From assembly GCA_036391875.1 (NCBI GenBank), contig DASVZA010000041.1:62001-126000 (forward strand): a stretch of DNA of 64,000 nt. The letters are read 5' to 3'. The DNA comes from Parasulfuritortus sp036391875 (GTDB lineage Bacteria; Pseudomonadota; Gammaproteobacteria; Burkholderiales; Thiobacillaceae). The notes below the pieces were generated by a model. It did no database searches and was not told the origin of the DNA. It was given only the letters and a program-made list of their open reading frames with translations. Below, piece after piece: positions 1 through 10,673 of the stretch (positions within the stretch are counted from its first letter, which is position 1; the number at the start of each line of letters is the position of its first letter). Position numbers and translations under genes: made by a program.

Positions 1-2618
<2,618 letters not shown>

Positions 2619-2626
<8 letters not shown>

Positions 2627-3791
2627 TCTTGTTCTCCCGCATCATGCCGACGAAACGGTCGAACAGGTAACCGACGTCATGGGGCCCCGGACTCGCCTCG
2701 GGGTGCCCCTGGAAACTGAAGGCTGGACAATCGGTCCGGGCCATGCCCTGCAGGCTGCCGTCGAACAGCGAGACATGGGTGGCGCGCAGATTGGCCGGCA
2801 GGGTGGCGGCGTCGACCGCGAAGCCGTGGTTCTGGCTGGTGATCATGACCCGCTTGTTGTCCAGGTCCTGGACCGGGTGGTTGCCGCCGTGGTGGCCGAA
2901 CTTCATCTTGACGGTCCGGGCGCCGGAGGCCAGACCGAGCAGCTGGTGGCCGAGGCAGATGCCGTAGATCGGCAGCTTGGCGGCCAGGAACTCCTGGATC
3001 GCCTGGATGGCGTAGTCGCACGGCTCCGGGTCGCCCGGGCCGTTGGACAGGAACACGCCGTCCGGCTTCATGGCCAGCACGTCCTTGGCCGGGGTCTGGG
3101 CCGGCACCACGGTGACGCGGCAGCCGCGGCTGGTGAGCATGCGCAGGATGTTGCGCTTGATGCCGTAGTCGTAGGCGACCACGTGGTAGGGACGTTCGGC
3201 CGGTTCGGTGAAGCCTTTGCCCAATTGCCACTCGCCCTCGGTCCAGTCGTATTTCTGTTCGCAGGTCACCACCTGGGCCAAATCCAGCCCGGTCATGCTG
3301 GGGCAGGCTTGGGCCGCGCGCAGCGCTTCGGCCTCGCCGGCCGGGGTCGATGCCGACGGGCCGGCCATGATGCAGCCGTTCTGGGCGCCCTTCTCCCGCA
3401 GCAGGCGGGTCAGGCGGCGGGTGTCGATGCCGGCGATGGCCACCACGTCGTGGGCCTTCAGGTAATCCGGCAGCGTTTGGCTCATGCGGAAATTGCTGGC
3501 CAGCAGCGGCAGGTCGCGGATGATCAGGCCGGAGGCGTGCACCCGGTCCGATTCCTCGTCCTCGGGGTTGGCGCCCACATTGCCGATGTGGGGATAGGTG
3601 AGGGTGACGATCTGCCGACAGTAGGAGGGGTCGGTCAGAATTTCCTGATAGCCGGTCATGGAAGTGTTGAACACCACCTCGCCGACACCGGTGCCCTCTG
3701 CACCGATGGAATAGCCCCTGAAGATTGAACCGTCAGCGAGCACTAGAATCGCGGGCGCGAAGGAAGCCAAGATAACTCCTGCTTTAGACAT
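2619..3791 (-). CDS. carA: Carbamoyl-phosphate synthase small (glutamine amidotransferase) subunit
   Basis: Hydrolyses glutamine and delivers ammonia to CarB. The 390-residue product has the CarA N-terminal domain (LVLADGSIFRG) and a class I glutamine amidotransferase domain with the nucleophile motif YGICLGHQLLG and the downstream FQGHPEASPGPHD histidine/glutamate motif. Length is normal for the family. The start is debatable. The ATG at 3791 has no Shine-Dalgarno and sits 4 bases from a strong hairpin. A TTG at 3770 is preceded by AGGAG at 5-base spacing and would give a 383-residue protein. It overlaps carB and is transcribed from its own sigma70-like promoter downstream of a tRNA cluster. 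Confidence 0.95.
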
Positions 3792-3795
3792 GACA

Positions 3796-3823
3796 AGCGG
3801 GACGGGCTCTCGCCCATCCCGCT
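3796..3823 (-). promoter_or_regulatory. Leader hairpin just upstream of carA
   Basis: On the minus strand the carA leader contains a 12-bp stem (one G-U pair) closed by a GAGA loop. Its 3' edge lies 4 bases before the ATG at 3791. There is no U tract, so it is not a standard terminator. A role in translation control or in occluding the upstream start is inferred. Confidence 0.5.
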
Positions 3824-3847
3824 GGAACCATTATTTGATCTAGCTGA

Positions 3848-3876
3848 ATTATACGCGCGCCGATTCCGGCGCTCAA
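3848..3876 (-). promoter_or_regulatory. Sigma70-like promoter for carAB
   Basis: Reading the minus strand there is TTGAGC, a 17-base spacer, and a perfect TATAAT, about 57 bases upstream of the carA ATG. The transcript would begin near 3841 and include the leader hairpin. Confidence 0.65.
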
Positions 3877-3988
3877 CTCCGGGCATTTGCGGCCGGCAGG
3901 CCCGAACGACCTACGCGACAGGCAAACCGGACAAACTTGGAGGCATCCGGCAGCCCCGGACGGGACCGCCTGAACTACTGCGAAGAGA

Positions 3989-4065
3989 TGGGGCGATGGA
4001 AGGGAATCGAACCCTCGACACCTGGAGCCACAATCCAGTGCTCTACCAACTGAGCTACCACCGCC
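3989..4065 (-). tRNA. tRNA-His (GTG anticodon)
   Basis: A full cloverleaf can be folded on the minus strand, with the histidine-specific extra G at -1 opposite C73, a 7-bp acceptor stem, anticodon GTG in the loop, T-loop TTCGATT and an encoded CCA end. It is the last of three tRNAs in a Pro-Arg-His cluster that lies ahead of carA. Confidence 0.95.
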
Positions 4066-4075
4066 ACTGTAAACC

Positions 4076-4152
4076 TGGCCTGCCCGACAGGGATCGAACC
4101 TGTAACCCCCAGCTTAGAAGGCTGGTGCTCTATCCAATTGAGCTACGGGCAG
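4076..4152 (-). tRNA. tRNA-Arg (TCT anticodon)
   Basis: Minus-strand cloverleaf with acceptor stem CTGCCCG/CGGGCAG, anticodon TCT, T-loop TTCGATC and encoded CCA. It reads AGA codons. It lies 10 bases from tRNA-His and 40 from tRNA-Pro, so the three are probably one transcript. Confidence 0.95.
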
Positions 4153-4192
4153 TGATCCCGCGGGCAGTTGTGCAACTATCGACCGGTAACGC

Positions 4193-4269
<77 letters not shown>

Positions 4270-4279
4270 AAGGGCAGGC

Positions 4280-4308
4280 ACTATACCTGCGCCCCCGGTA
4301 AAAATCAA
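4280..4308 (-). promoter_or_regulatory. Promoter of the tRNA-Pro/Arg/His cluster
   Basis: Minus-strand TTGATT, 17-base spacer, TATAGT, placed 11 bases before the tRNA-Pro 5' end. This fits a sigma70 promoter with a short leader. Confidence 0.65.
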
Positions 4309-4372
4309 TGTCGCCCGAAGGCCCTTGTCGGCTAGAATTCGAGCCGTCGTCAGAACCCGAGCGAAGCCCACC

Positions 4373-5227
4373 ATGACTGCCCGTATCCTCGATGGCAAGG
4401 CCATCGCCGACGCCCTGTTGCTGGACATCCGCAAGCAGGTTGAAGAACGGATCGCCGCCGGCCGGCCGGCGCCGGGCCTGGCCGTCATCCTGGTCGGCGA
4501 CAATCCGGCTTCCGCCCTCTACGTCCGCAACAAGCGCCGCTCGTGCGAGATCGCCGGCGTGCGCGATCTGGCCCACAATCTGCCCACGACGACGACCCAG
4601 GACGAACTGCTGGCCCTGATCGACCGCCTGAACTCGGACGACGACGTGGACGGCATCCTGGTCCAGCTGCCGCTGCCCGAGCACATCCACCCCGAAACCG
4701 TCATCGAACGCATCCACCCGGGCAAGGACGTGGATGGCTTCCACCCCTACAACCTCGGCCGTCTGGCCCAGAAACGGCCGACCCTGCGGCCCTGCACGCC
4801 CTACGGCGTAATGCGCCTGCTGGCCACCACCAAAGAGGAGTTGCGCGGCAAGGAAGCCGTCGTGGTCGGCGCCTCCAACATCGTCGGCCGGCCCATGGCG
4901 CTGGAGTTGCTGATGGCAGGCTGCACGGTCACGGTCTGCCATAGCGCCACCCGGGACCTGGCCGCCCACGTCGGCCGCGCCGATGTCGTGGTGGCGGCCG
5001 TCGGCCGGTCCGAGATGGTCCGCGGCAAATGGATCAGGGAAGGTGCCATGGTGATCGACGTCGGCATCAACCGGCTGCTCGACGGCCGGGTGGTCGGCGA
5101 CGTCGAATTCGATGCCGCCAGGGAACGTGCCAGTTGGATCACTCCCGTGCCGGGCGGCGTCGGCCCGATGACGGTCGCCACCCTGCTGCAGAACACACTC
5201 GAGGCTGCCGTAGCCCGCCGCCCCTGA
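4373..5227 (+). CDS. folD: Bifunctional methylenetetrahydrofolate dehydrogenase/cyclohydrolase FolD
   Basis: Interconverts 5,10-methylene-, methenyl- and 10-formyl-tetrahydrofolate using NADP in the cytoplasm. The 284-residue protein has the catalytic-lysine segment SALYVRNKRRSCE (K54), the DVDGFHP and PCTPYG substrate motifs, the Rossmann stretch VVVGASNIVGRP and the C-terminal TPVPGGVGPMTVATLL motif. Length matches E. coli FolD (288). The ATG at 4373 aligns with the family N-terminus; an in-frame extension to 4325 adds a non-conserved stretch and is rejected. It is divergent from the tRNA-Pro cluster and ends at an intrinsic terminator. Confidence 0.97.
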   Translation: MTARILDGKAIADALLLDIRKQVEERIAAGRPAPGLAVILVGDNPASALYVRNKRRSCEIAGVRDLAHNLPTTTTQDELLALIDRLNSDDDVDGILVQLPLPEHIHPETVIERIHPGKDVDGFHPYNLGRLAQKRPTLRPCTPYGVMRLLATTKEELRGKEAVVVGASNIVGRPMALELLMAGCTVTVCHSATRDLAAHVGRADVVVAAVGRSEMVRGKWIREGAMVIDVGINRLLDGRVVGDVEFDAARERASWITPVPGGVGPMTVATLLQNTLEAAVARRP

Positions 5228-5245
5228 GCCAACGGCAACCAGCAG

Positions 5246-5274
5246 ACGGCGGCGACATGGCCGCCGTTTCGTTT
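5246..5274 (+). terminator. Intrinsic terminator of folD
   Basis: An 8-bp perfect stem ACGGCGGC/GCCGCCGT with a 6-base loop, followed by a T-rich run, begins 19 bases after the folD stop and sits against the convergent phosphatase gene. Confidence 0.75.
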
Positions 5275-5275
5275 T

Positions 5276-6019
5276 CTACAGCCACTCCCGCAGGCGGGCG
5301 AGATCGACCAAGCCGGCCTCTTCCCGGTCCAGGCGCCGGTACGGCGCGCCGGGTTCGCCCAGGTCGGTGAGCACGGCGAGCGCGCCCTCGAAGTCATCCT
5401 CGCGGGTGTAGTCGTTGACCGTCACCACGGTGCGCAGACCTGCCCCCATCGACGAGCGGATGCCGTTGCGGGAATCCTCGAAGGCGACGCATTCCTCGGC
5501 CGACAGGCCCAGCTTTTCCAGCGCCCAGGCATAGATGTCCGGCGCCGGCTTCTTGGCCGGGACGATGTCGCCGGCGGCGATCACCGCGAACCAGTCCGGA
5601 CTGTCCTCGGCCAGGCTGTGGCGCAGCAGGGCAGTGACGTTGTCCGGCGTGGTCGTGGTCGCGATGGCCAGCGTCAGCCCGGCCGCGCGGGCCTCCTCGA
5701 GCAGCCGCTTGACGCCCGGCCGCAGGGGGATGCCGCCATCGGCCAGCATGCGGGTGTAATGCGCGGTCTTGGCCTTGTGCAAGTCGACCACCAGATCGTC
5801 GAAGTTGGCCGGTTTGATGTAATCCGGCCGGAAATTGTCGACGTAATAGCGCATCCGCTCCTTGCCGCCGGTCACGGCCAGCAGCTTGCCGTACAGTTCC
5901 ACGTCCCAGATCCAGTCGAGACCGAAATCGTGGAATGCAGCGTTGAAAGCCACCCGATGGCCGTCCCGCTCGGTGTCGGCCAGGGTGCCGTCGACATCAA
6001 ACAATAATGCTTTCAGCAA
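5276..6019 (-). CDS. HAD-family phosphatase, CbbY-like
   Basis: Probable sugar-phosphate phosphatase of HAD subfamily IA. The 247-residue protein starts MLKALLFDVDGTLADTERDG, with the nucleophile Asp8 and acid Asp10. It has a helical cap containing TGGKERMRYY (a CbbY hallmark), a TTTTPDNV motif II, the KKPAPDIY lysine and the EDSRNG motif IV. CbbY proteins remove xylulose-1,5-bisphosphate, a Rubisco inhibitor, so this supports Calvin-cycle autotrophy, but no cbb genes are in the window and other sugar phosphates are possible. The start is TTG, supported by GGAGG about 8 bases upstream. Confidence 0.85.
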   Translation of the reverse strand: MLKALLFDVDGTLADTERDGHRVAFNAAFHDFGLDWIWDVELYGKLLAVTGGKERMRYYVDNFRPDYIKPANFDDLVVDLHKAKTAHYTRMLADGGIPLRPGVKRLLEEARAAGLTLAIATTTTPDNVTALLRHSLAEDSPDWFAVIAAGDIVPAKKPAPDIYAWALEKLGLSAEECVAFEDSRNGIRSSMGAGLRTVVTVNDYTREDDFEGALAVLTDLGEPGAPYRRLDREEAGLVDLARLREWL

Positions 6020-6038
6020 GTTATCTTCCTCCTCAAAG

Positions 6039-6056
6039 GGTTTTCAATCGAAAACC
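6039..6056. promoter_or_regulatory. Inverted repeat in a divergent intergenic region
   Basis: A perfect 7-bp inverted repeat GGTTTTC-AATC-GAAAACC lies between the divergent phosphatase gene and the unknown ORF at 6106. It may be an operator or an RNA hairpin; its role is unknown. Confidence 0.35.
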
Positions 6057-6105
6057 AAATAGGTAACAATGACGATCTTACATTTGCCCCAAATAGCCCA
6101 GGACC

Positions 6106-6567
6106 ATGCTAGCCGCTCAAAACCCCGAATTTGACGCCCTGTTCGACGGCATGTTGTTCAGCCTGCTGTCCTGGGAGCAACTGACCGCATTCTGGCAACG
6201 GCTGGACACCCAAGCCGGCTGGTACCTGTACGCACTGGGCGAGGAACGCCCGGAACAGCCGGCCGACGGCGAACACGTCGCCACCTTCATCCGCGAGATC
6301 GACAGCCTGCTGCGCAAGGAACACGACGAGGATTACTGCGGCATCGTCTATGCCGACGACCTGGAACATCCCAGTCTCATCAAGATCTACGACCCGAATC
6401 ATCTGGGCACGTCATGCGGTTCGAGCAAGCGTCGCATTCTACCCGGCTGGGTGATGAGCCGCCTGCCGCCGTCCGACCTGAACCCCAGCCACCTGGTACC
6501 GCAGAACCGGCGCCGCTGGTGGCAAGGCATCGTCGACCTGTTCGGGACCAGCCCCAACCACCCTTGA
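6106..6567 (+). CDS. Conserved-looking hypothetical protein, 153 aa
   Basis: I do not recognise this protein. It is acidic in its first two thirds, rich in Trp and aromatic residues, and has a basic, proline-containing C-terminal tail with NRRRWWQGIVDLF. No signal peptide, membrane segment or catalytic motif stands out. Composition and codon use match the neighbouring core genes, and the frame is free of antisense competitors of similar quality, so it is probably real and cytoplasmic. It stands alone, divergent from the CbbY-like phosphatase and about 165 bases before a terminator-like hairpin. Confidence 0.65.
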   Translation: MLAAQNPEFDALFDGMLFSLLSWEQLTAFWQRLDTQAGWYLYALGEERPEQPADGEHVATFIREIDSLLRKEHDEDYCGIVYADDLEHPSLIKIYDPNHLGTSCGSSKRRILPGWVMSRLPPSDLNPSHLVPQNRRRWWQGIVDLFGTSPNHP

Positions 6568-6731
6568 TGACGGTCGGGCGGCCTGCTGGCAGACGCCGCC
6601 CGGCCCGGATTGGACTCGCCCGCCGCCTCGGCTGTGCCGTGGTCGCGCAGGCAATTCATGCTTGATTCAACTGTTTGACGGCAGCGGCAAGAACGGCCGA
6701 CGCGCCCGTCCACCTCTCCCGCTCGATTTGC

Positions 6732-6755
6732 GCCGCCCGATCTGCGGCCTTTTTT
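6732..6755 (+). terminator. Probable intrinsic terminator
   Basis: Stem GCCGC/GCGGC with a 7-base loop, then CCTTTTTT, on the plus strand downstream of the unknown ORF ending at 6567. The 5-bp stem is short, so confidence is moderate. The gap 6568-6731 shows nothing else recognisable. Confidence 0.45.
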
Positions 6756-6763
6756 GAATTCGC

Positions 6764-6961
6764 CTATTCGTCGCTGCGTTGAGCCGCCGCGGTCAGCCAA
6801 TCCGGCAGTTCACGGCTGCCGGCGTTGTCGATGATGTACTGCCGCACCAGGCGCCGCACCACCTGCGAGGGCGTGAGGTCCTTCTGCGCGCAGATCTCCT
6901 CGAACAGCTTTTTCTTCCGGGGGTCGATCAGGACGGTCAGGCGGGCGGTACGGTTTTCCAT
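6764..6961 (-). CDS. Ribbon-helix-helix (CopG/MetJ-type) DNA-binding protein
   Basis: A 65-residue protein starting MENRTARLTVLIDPRKKKLF, an N-terminal beta strand with alternating side chains as in RHH operator-binding strands, followed by two helices with the turn TPSQVVRRLVRQYI. This size and pattern fit a homodimeric RHH repressor. No toxin partner is adjacent, so a stand-alone regulator is more likely than an antitoxin. It is divergent from the Hyf-like operon, and a 19-bp perfect palindrome lies between them, which suggests that it regulates that operon and itself. The target is inferred. Confidence 0.8.
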   Translation of the reverse strand: MENRTARLTVLIDPRKKKLFEEICAQKDLTPSQVVRRLVRQYIIDNAGSRELPDWLTAAAQRSDE

Positions 6962-6991
6962 GCGGGCACCAAATCTGGCGGAGAATCGAAC

Positions 6992-7010
6992 ATGTTAATC
7001 ATATTAACAT
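6992..7010. promoter_or_regulatory. 19-bp perfect palindrome, candidate operator
   Basis: ATGTTAATCATATTAACAT is an exact 8-bp inverted repeat around a CAT centre, in the AT-rich divergent region between the RHH gene and the Hyf-like operon. Its right half overlaps a possible -35 (TTAACA, 7004-7009) paired with TGATAC at 7026-7031, so a bound dimer could block the operon promoter. Confidence 0.6.
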
Positions 7011-7067
7011 TGTGTTCAATTTTAGTGATACCTAGAATCAAACCTTCCATAGCCCACGGTATGTGCA

Positions 7068-9068
7068 TTGTTGCCACCCGATTTAGTCCCCGTTCAATAC
7101 GCTTGGTTTGGTGTGTTCGCCTGGCTGGGGCTGGCCGTTGTTTCCCTCGCGCTGCGGCGCACTAAGCTGCTGGCCGGGCTCGTCCTGCCCCTGGGCGCCC
7201 TGGTGGCGCTGGCCATGGCCGGCATCGGCGCCTTGGCCCTGGCGGAACCCGAATCAGGGCTGATCCTGCCGATCGGTCTGCCCGACCTGCCCTTCCATCT
7301 CCGGCTCGACGCCCTGTCCGGCTTCTTCCTGGCCCTGCTGGGCGGCGGCGCGTTCGGCGTCAACGTCTACGCCGCCGGCTATTTCCGGGGCACCGAGCCC
7401 GGCAGTCTCGCGCTGCTTTCGCTCTGGTATCACCTGTTCCTGGCCGGCATGGCGCTGGTATTGCTGGCGAACGACGCCTACGCCTTCATGGTGGCCTGGG
7501 AACTGATGGCCCTGTCGTCATACTTCCTGGTCACCACCGACCACAAGATTCCCGAGATCCGCAAGGCCGGCTTCCTCTACCTGCTCATGGCCCACGTCGG
7601 CGCCGTTTCGCTCCTGCTCTGCTTCGGCGTCATGCAGGGCGGCCACGGCGCCTACACCTTCGACTACATGCGCCAGGCGCAGATCACCCCGTTCTGGGCC
7701 TCGGTTGCCTTCCTGCTGGCGCTGTTCGGTTTCGGCGCCAAGGCCGGCCTGGTGCCGGTCCACGTCTGGCTGCCGGAGGCCCATCCGGCCGCGCCCTCGC
7801 CGGTGTCCGCGCTGATGTCGGGCATCATGCTCAAGACCGCCATCTACGGCCTGCTGCGGGTGACCTTTGATCTGCTCCATACCCAGATCGGCTGGTGGGG
7901 CACGCTGGCCCTGGCCCTCGGCCTCGCCACCGCCCTGTACGGCATCATCTTCGCCGCCGTGCAGTCGGACATGAAGCGGCTGCTGGCCTGGTCGTCGATC
8001 GAGAACGTCGGCATCATCCTGGCCGGCTTCGGCCTGACCGTGATCTTCAAGGCCGACGGCAAGGGCGCCCTGGCCGCACTGGCGCTCACCGCGACCCTGT
8101 ACCACGCCCTCAACCACGCCTTCTTCAAAAGCCTGCTGTTCGTCGGCACCGGCTCGGTGCTGCACGCCACCGGCACCCGGCTGATGGGCGGCCTGGGCGG
8201 CCTGATCCGATTCATGCCCTGGACCGCCTGGCTGACCCTGATCGGCGTCCTGGCCATCGCCGGCCTGCCGCCGCTCAACGGCTTCGTTTCCGAATGGCTG
8301 CTGCTGCAGGCCTTCCTGTTCACGCCGGGCCTGCACCAGAACTATCTCAACATGGTCGTCCCGGTGGCGGCCGCGTCGGTCGCCCTGACCGCGGCATTGG
8401 CGGCCTACGTGATGGTCAAGTTCTACGGCGTGGTCTTCCTCGGCCGGCCGCGCGATCCCACCTTGGAGAAGGCCCACGAAGCCGGCTGGCCCCAGCGCCT
8501 GGGCATGCTCTGGTTGGCGCTGGGCTGCATCCTGCTCGGCCTGCTGCCTTCCCAGGTGATCGGCTGGCTCACCCCCACGATCCGCCTGTTGACCGGCCAG
8601 GCACTGGTCAACAACGGCAGTTGGCTGATGCTGGCGCCGATCAACGCCGAGCGTGCCAGCTACGCGCCCCTGGTCTTCTTCGCGGTGGTGCTGACCGCCC
8701 TGGCGCTGACCTTCCTGTCGGTACGCAGGTTCTATCACGGCCGTGTGCGTCGAAGCGATCCTTGGGATTGCGGCTATCCCGAACAGACCCCGCGCATGCA
8801 GGACACGGCCGAAGGCTTCGGCCAGCCGATCCGGCAGATATTCGATTCGTTCATGCGGGTCGAACGGGAGACGCCCGATCCGTTCGACCGCACGCCTCAT
8901 TACCACGGCGTCAGCGTCGACAAGCTCTGGAACCTGCTCTACGCGCCCATCGCCCGGGTCGCGGACTGGCTCTCCGGCCAGGCCGGCCGGCTGCAGCACG
9001 GCCGCATCCAGTGGTATCTGGTCTACAGCTTCGCCACCCTGATCTTCCTGCTGGTGTTCACCCGATGA
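7068..9068 (+). CDS. hyfB: Hydrogenase-4/Ehr-type antiporter-like subunit B
   Basis: Large proton-translocating membrane subunit related to HyfB/HycC and to complex I NuoL/M. The 666-residue protein has about 14-16 predicted membrane helices. The proton_antipo_M core includes the MVAWELMALSSYFLV segment with its key glutamate, GAKAGLVPVHVWLPEAHPAAPSPVSALMSG, and the lysine-containing AVQSDMKRLLAWSSIENVG. A hydrophilic loop sits near the C-terminus. The only usable start after the upstream stop is TTG at 7068; GTG near 7110 is an alternative. It heads a six-gene operon with overlapping or near-abutting junctions (ATGA with the next gene). Confidence 0.9.
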   Translation: MLPPDLVPVQYAWFGVFAWLGLAVVSLALRRTKLLAGLVLPLGALVALAMAGIGALALAEPESGLILPIGLPDLPFHLRLDALSGFFLALLGGGAFGVNVYAAGYFRGTEPGSLALLSLWYHLFLAGMALVLLANDAYAFMVAWELMALSSYFLVTTDHKIPEIRKAGFLYLLMAHVGAVSLLLCFGVMQGGHGAYTFDYMRQAQITPFWASVAFLLALFGFGAKAGLVPVHVWLPEAHPAAPSPVSALMSGIMLKTAIYGLLRVTFDLLHTQIGWWGTLALALGLATALYGIIFAAVQSDMKRLLAWSSIENVGIILAGFGLTVIFKADGKGALAALALTATLYHALNHAFFKSLLFVGTGSVLHATGTRLMGGLGGLIRFMPWTAWLTLIGVLAIAGLPPLNGFVSEWLLLQAFLFTPGLHQNYLNMVVPVAAASVALTAALAAYVMVKFYGVVFLGRPRDPTLEKAHEAGWPQRLGMLWLALGCILLGLLPSQVIGWLTPTIRLLTGQALVNNGSWLMLAPINAERASYAPLVFFAVVLTALALTFLSVRRFYHGRVRRSDPWDCGYPEQTPRMQDTAEGFGQPIRQIFDSFMRVERETPDPFDRTPHYHGVSVDKLWNLLYAPIARVADWLSGQAGRLQHGRIQWYLVYSFATLIFLLVFTR

Positions 9069-10009
9069 GCGCCGGCATCGTCCTCCAGATCGCCCAGACC
9101 CTGCTCGCCATCCTGGCGGCGCCGCTCCTGCTGGGCTGGACCAACCAGTGCCGGGCCTGGCTGCAGGGCCGCTCGGCGCCGCCCGTCAGCCAGCCCTACC
9201 GGGTGATGCGCAAGCTGTTCCACAAGGATGCGGTGATCGCCCACAATGCCTCGCCGCTGTTCCGCTTCGCGCCCTACATGGTGTTCGCCTGCATGGCCCT
9301 GGCCGCCGGCATCGTGCCCATGATCGCCAACGACCTGCCGTTCTCGCCGGCCGCCGACGTCATCGCCCTGGTCGGCGTGTTCGCCCTGGCCCGAGTCTTC
9401 CTGGCCCTGGCGGCGATGGACATCGGCACCGCGTTCGGCACCCTCGGCGCCCGGCGCGAGATGCTGGTCTCCTTCCTGGCCGAGCCGGCGCTGCTGATGG
9501 TGTTCTTCACCGCCAGCCTGATCTCGCACTCGACCCAGCTGCCGTCCATCGTCGACACCCTGGCCCACCGCAGCTTCGCCATCTATCCCAGCCTGGCCTT
9601 CGCCGGGGTCGCCTTCTGGATGGTGTCGGTGGCCGAGAACGCCCGCATCCCGGTCGACAACCCGAGCACCCACCTGGAACTGACCATGATCCACGAGGCC
9701 ATGATCCTGGAATACTCGGCCCGCCACCTGGCGCTGATCGAATGGGCGGTGGCGCTCAAGCTGTTCACCTATTCGGCGCTCGGCATCGCCCTGTTCCTGC
9801 CCTGGGGCATCGCCTCGGTGGGCGATTACGGCGCCCTGCCGCTGGCCCTGCTGGCCCTGTTCGCCAAGCTGGCGGCGGGCGGCTTCGTCCTGGCCCTGCT
9901 GGAAACCATCAGCGCCAAGATGCGCCTGTTCCGGGTGCCGGAGTTCCTGGGCACGGCCTTTCTCCTGGCGGTGCTGGGCATGTTGATCCATTTCCTGTTG
10001 GAGGTCTGA
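9065..10009 (+). CDS. hyfC: Hydrogenase-4/Ehr-type subunit C (NuoH-like membrane anchor)
   Basis: Membrane subunit of the NuoH/HycD/HyfC family that docks the soluble arm to the membrane. From the ATG overlapping the previous stop (ATGA) it is 314 residues with about 8 helices. Family features visible are QPYRVMRKLFHKDAV near residue 45, the VAENARIPVDNPSTHLELTM loop with acidic residues that line the quinone/proton path, and the terminal RVPEFLGTAFLLAVLG. Length is normal for HyfC. Confidence 0.92.
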   Translation: MSAGIVLQIAQTLLAILAAPLLLGWTNQCRAWLQGRSAPPVSQPYRVMRKLFHKDAVIAHNASPLFRFAPYMVFACMALAAGIVPMIANDLPFSPAADVIALVGVFALARVFLALAAMDIGTAFGTLGARREMLVSFLAEPALLMVFFTASLISHSTQLPSIVDTLAHRSFAIYPSLAFAGVAFWMVSVAENARIPVDNPSTHLELTMIHEAMILEYSARHLALIEWAVALKLFTYSALGIALFLPWGIASVGDYGALPLALLALFAKLAAGGFVLALLETISAKMRLFRVPEFLGTAFLLAVLGMLIHFLLEV

Positions 10010-10010
10010 T

Positions 10011-10673
10011 ATGCCGTCCAGCTACTACCTCCAGATCGTCAACCTGCTGGCCGCCATCCTGCTCCTGATCTCCTTCGCCATGCTGTCGCAGCGCCGGGTG
10101 GTCGGCCTGGTCACGCTGTTCGCCTGGCAGGGCGCGGCCCTGGCCACCTCGACCGGCATCATCGCCTGGTCGACCGGCCAGTACCATCTGTTCTATTCGG
10201 CCGCCCTGACCCTGATCCTCAAGGTGATCGCCATGCCCTGGTTCTTCTACCGGCTGGTGCGGAAGCTGGACATCAATCGCGAGGTCGAGCCGCTGCTCAA
10301 CAACACCCTCACCATGCTGATCGGCATCGGCCTGGTGATCTTCGCCTTCAATCTGGCCCTGCCCATCGCCCAGATGGCCGGCACCGCCACCCGCTCGACC
10401 CTGGGCGTGGCCATGGCCTGCGTGCTGCTCGCCTTCCTGATGATGATCACCCGGACCAAGGCCCTACCCCAGGTGATCGGCTTCCTGGCCATGGAGAACG
10501 GTTTGTTCTTCGCCGCCACCAGCGCGACCTACGGCATGCCGCTGGTGGTCGAGCTGGGCGTCGCGCTCGACGTGCTGGTCGGCGTCTTCGTGCTCGGCAT
10601 CTTCTTCTTCCAGATCCGCGAGACCTTCGATTCGATGGACCTGAAGCACATGGAAAAACTCAAGGAAAGGTGA
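10011..10673 (+). CDS. hyfE: Hydrogenase-4/Ehr-type subunit E
   Basis: Small integral membrane subunit of 220 residues with about 7 helices, related to HyfE (a NuoK-like element with extra helices). Conserved-looking parts are the second-half stretch GFLAMENGLFFAAT, with a membrane glutamate typical of NuoK-like proteins, and VELGVALDVLVGVFVLGIFFFQI. It starts one base after hyfC and overlaps hyfF by 4 bases. Confidence 0.88.
   Translation: MPSSYYLQIVNLLAAILLLISFAMLSQRRVVGLVTLFAWQGAALATSTGIIAWSTGQYHLFYSAALTLILKVIAMPWFFYRLVRKLDINREVEPLLNNTLTMLIGIGLVIFAFNLALPIAQMAGTATRSTLGVAMACVLLAFLMMITRTKALPQVIGFLAMENGLFFAATSATYGMPLVVELGVALDVLVGVFVLGIFFFQIRETFDSMDLKHMEKLKER

Noticed and set aside
7518..8999. 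A 493-codon minus-strand frame opposite the Hyf-like B subunit
   Set aside because: Gln/Gly/Arg-rich antisense translation without domain features; the plus strand encodes a coherent membrane protein.
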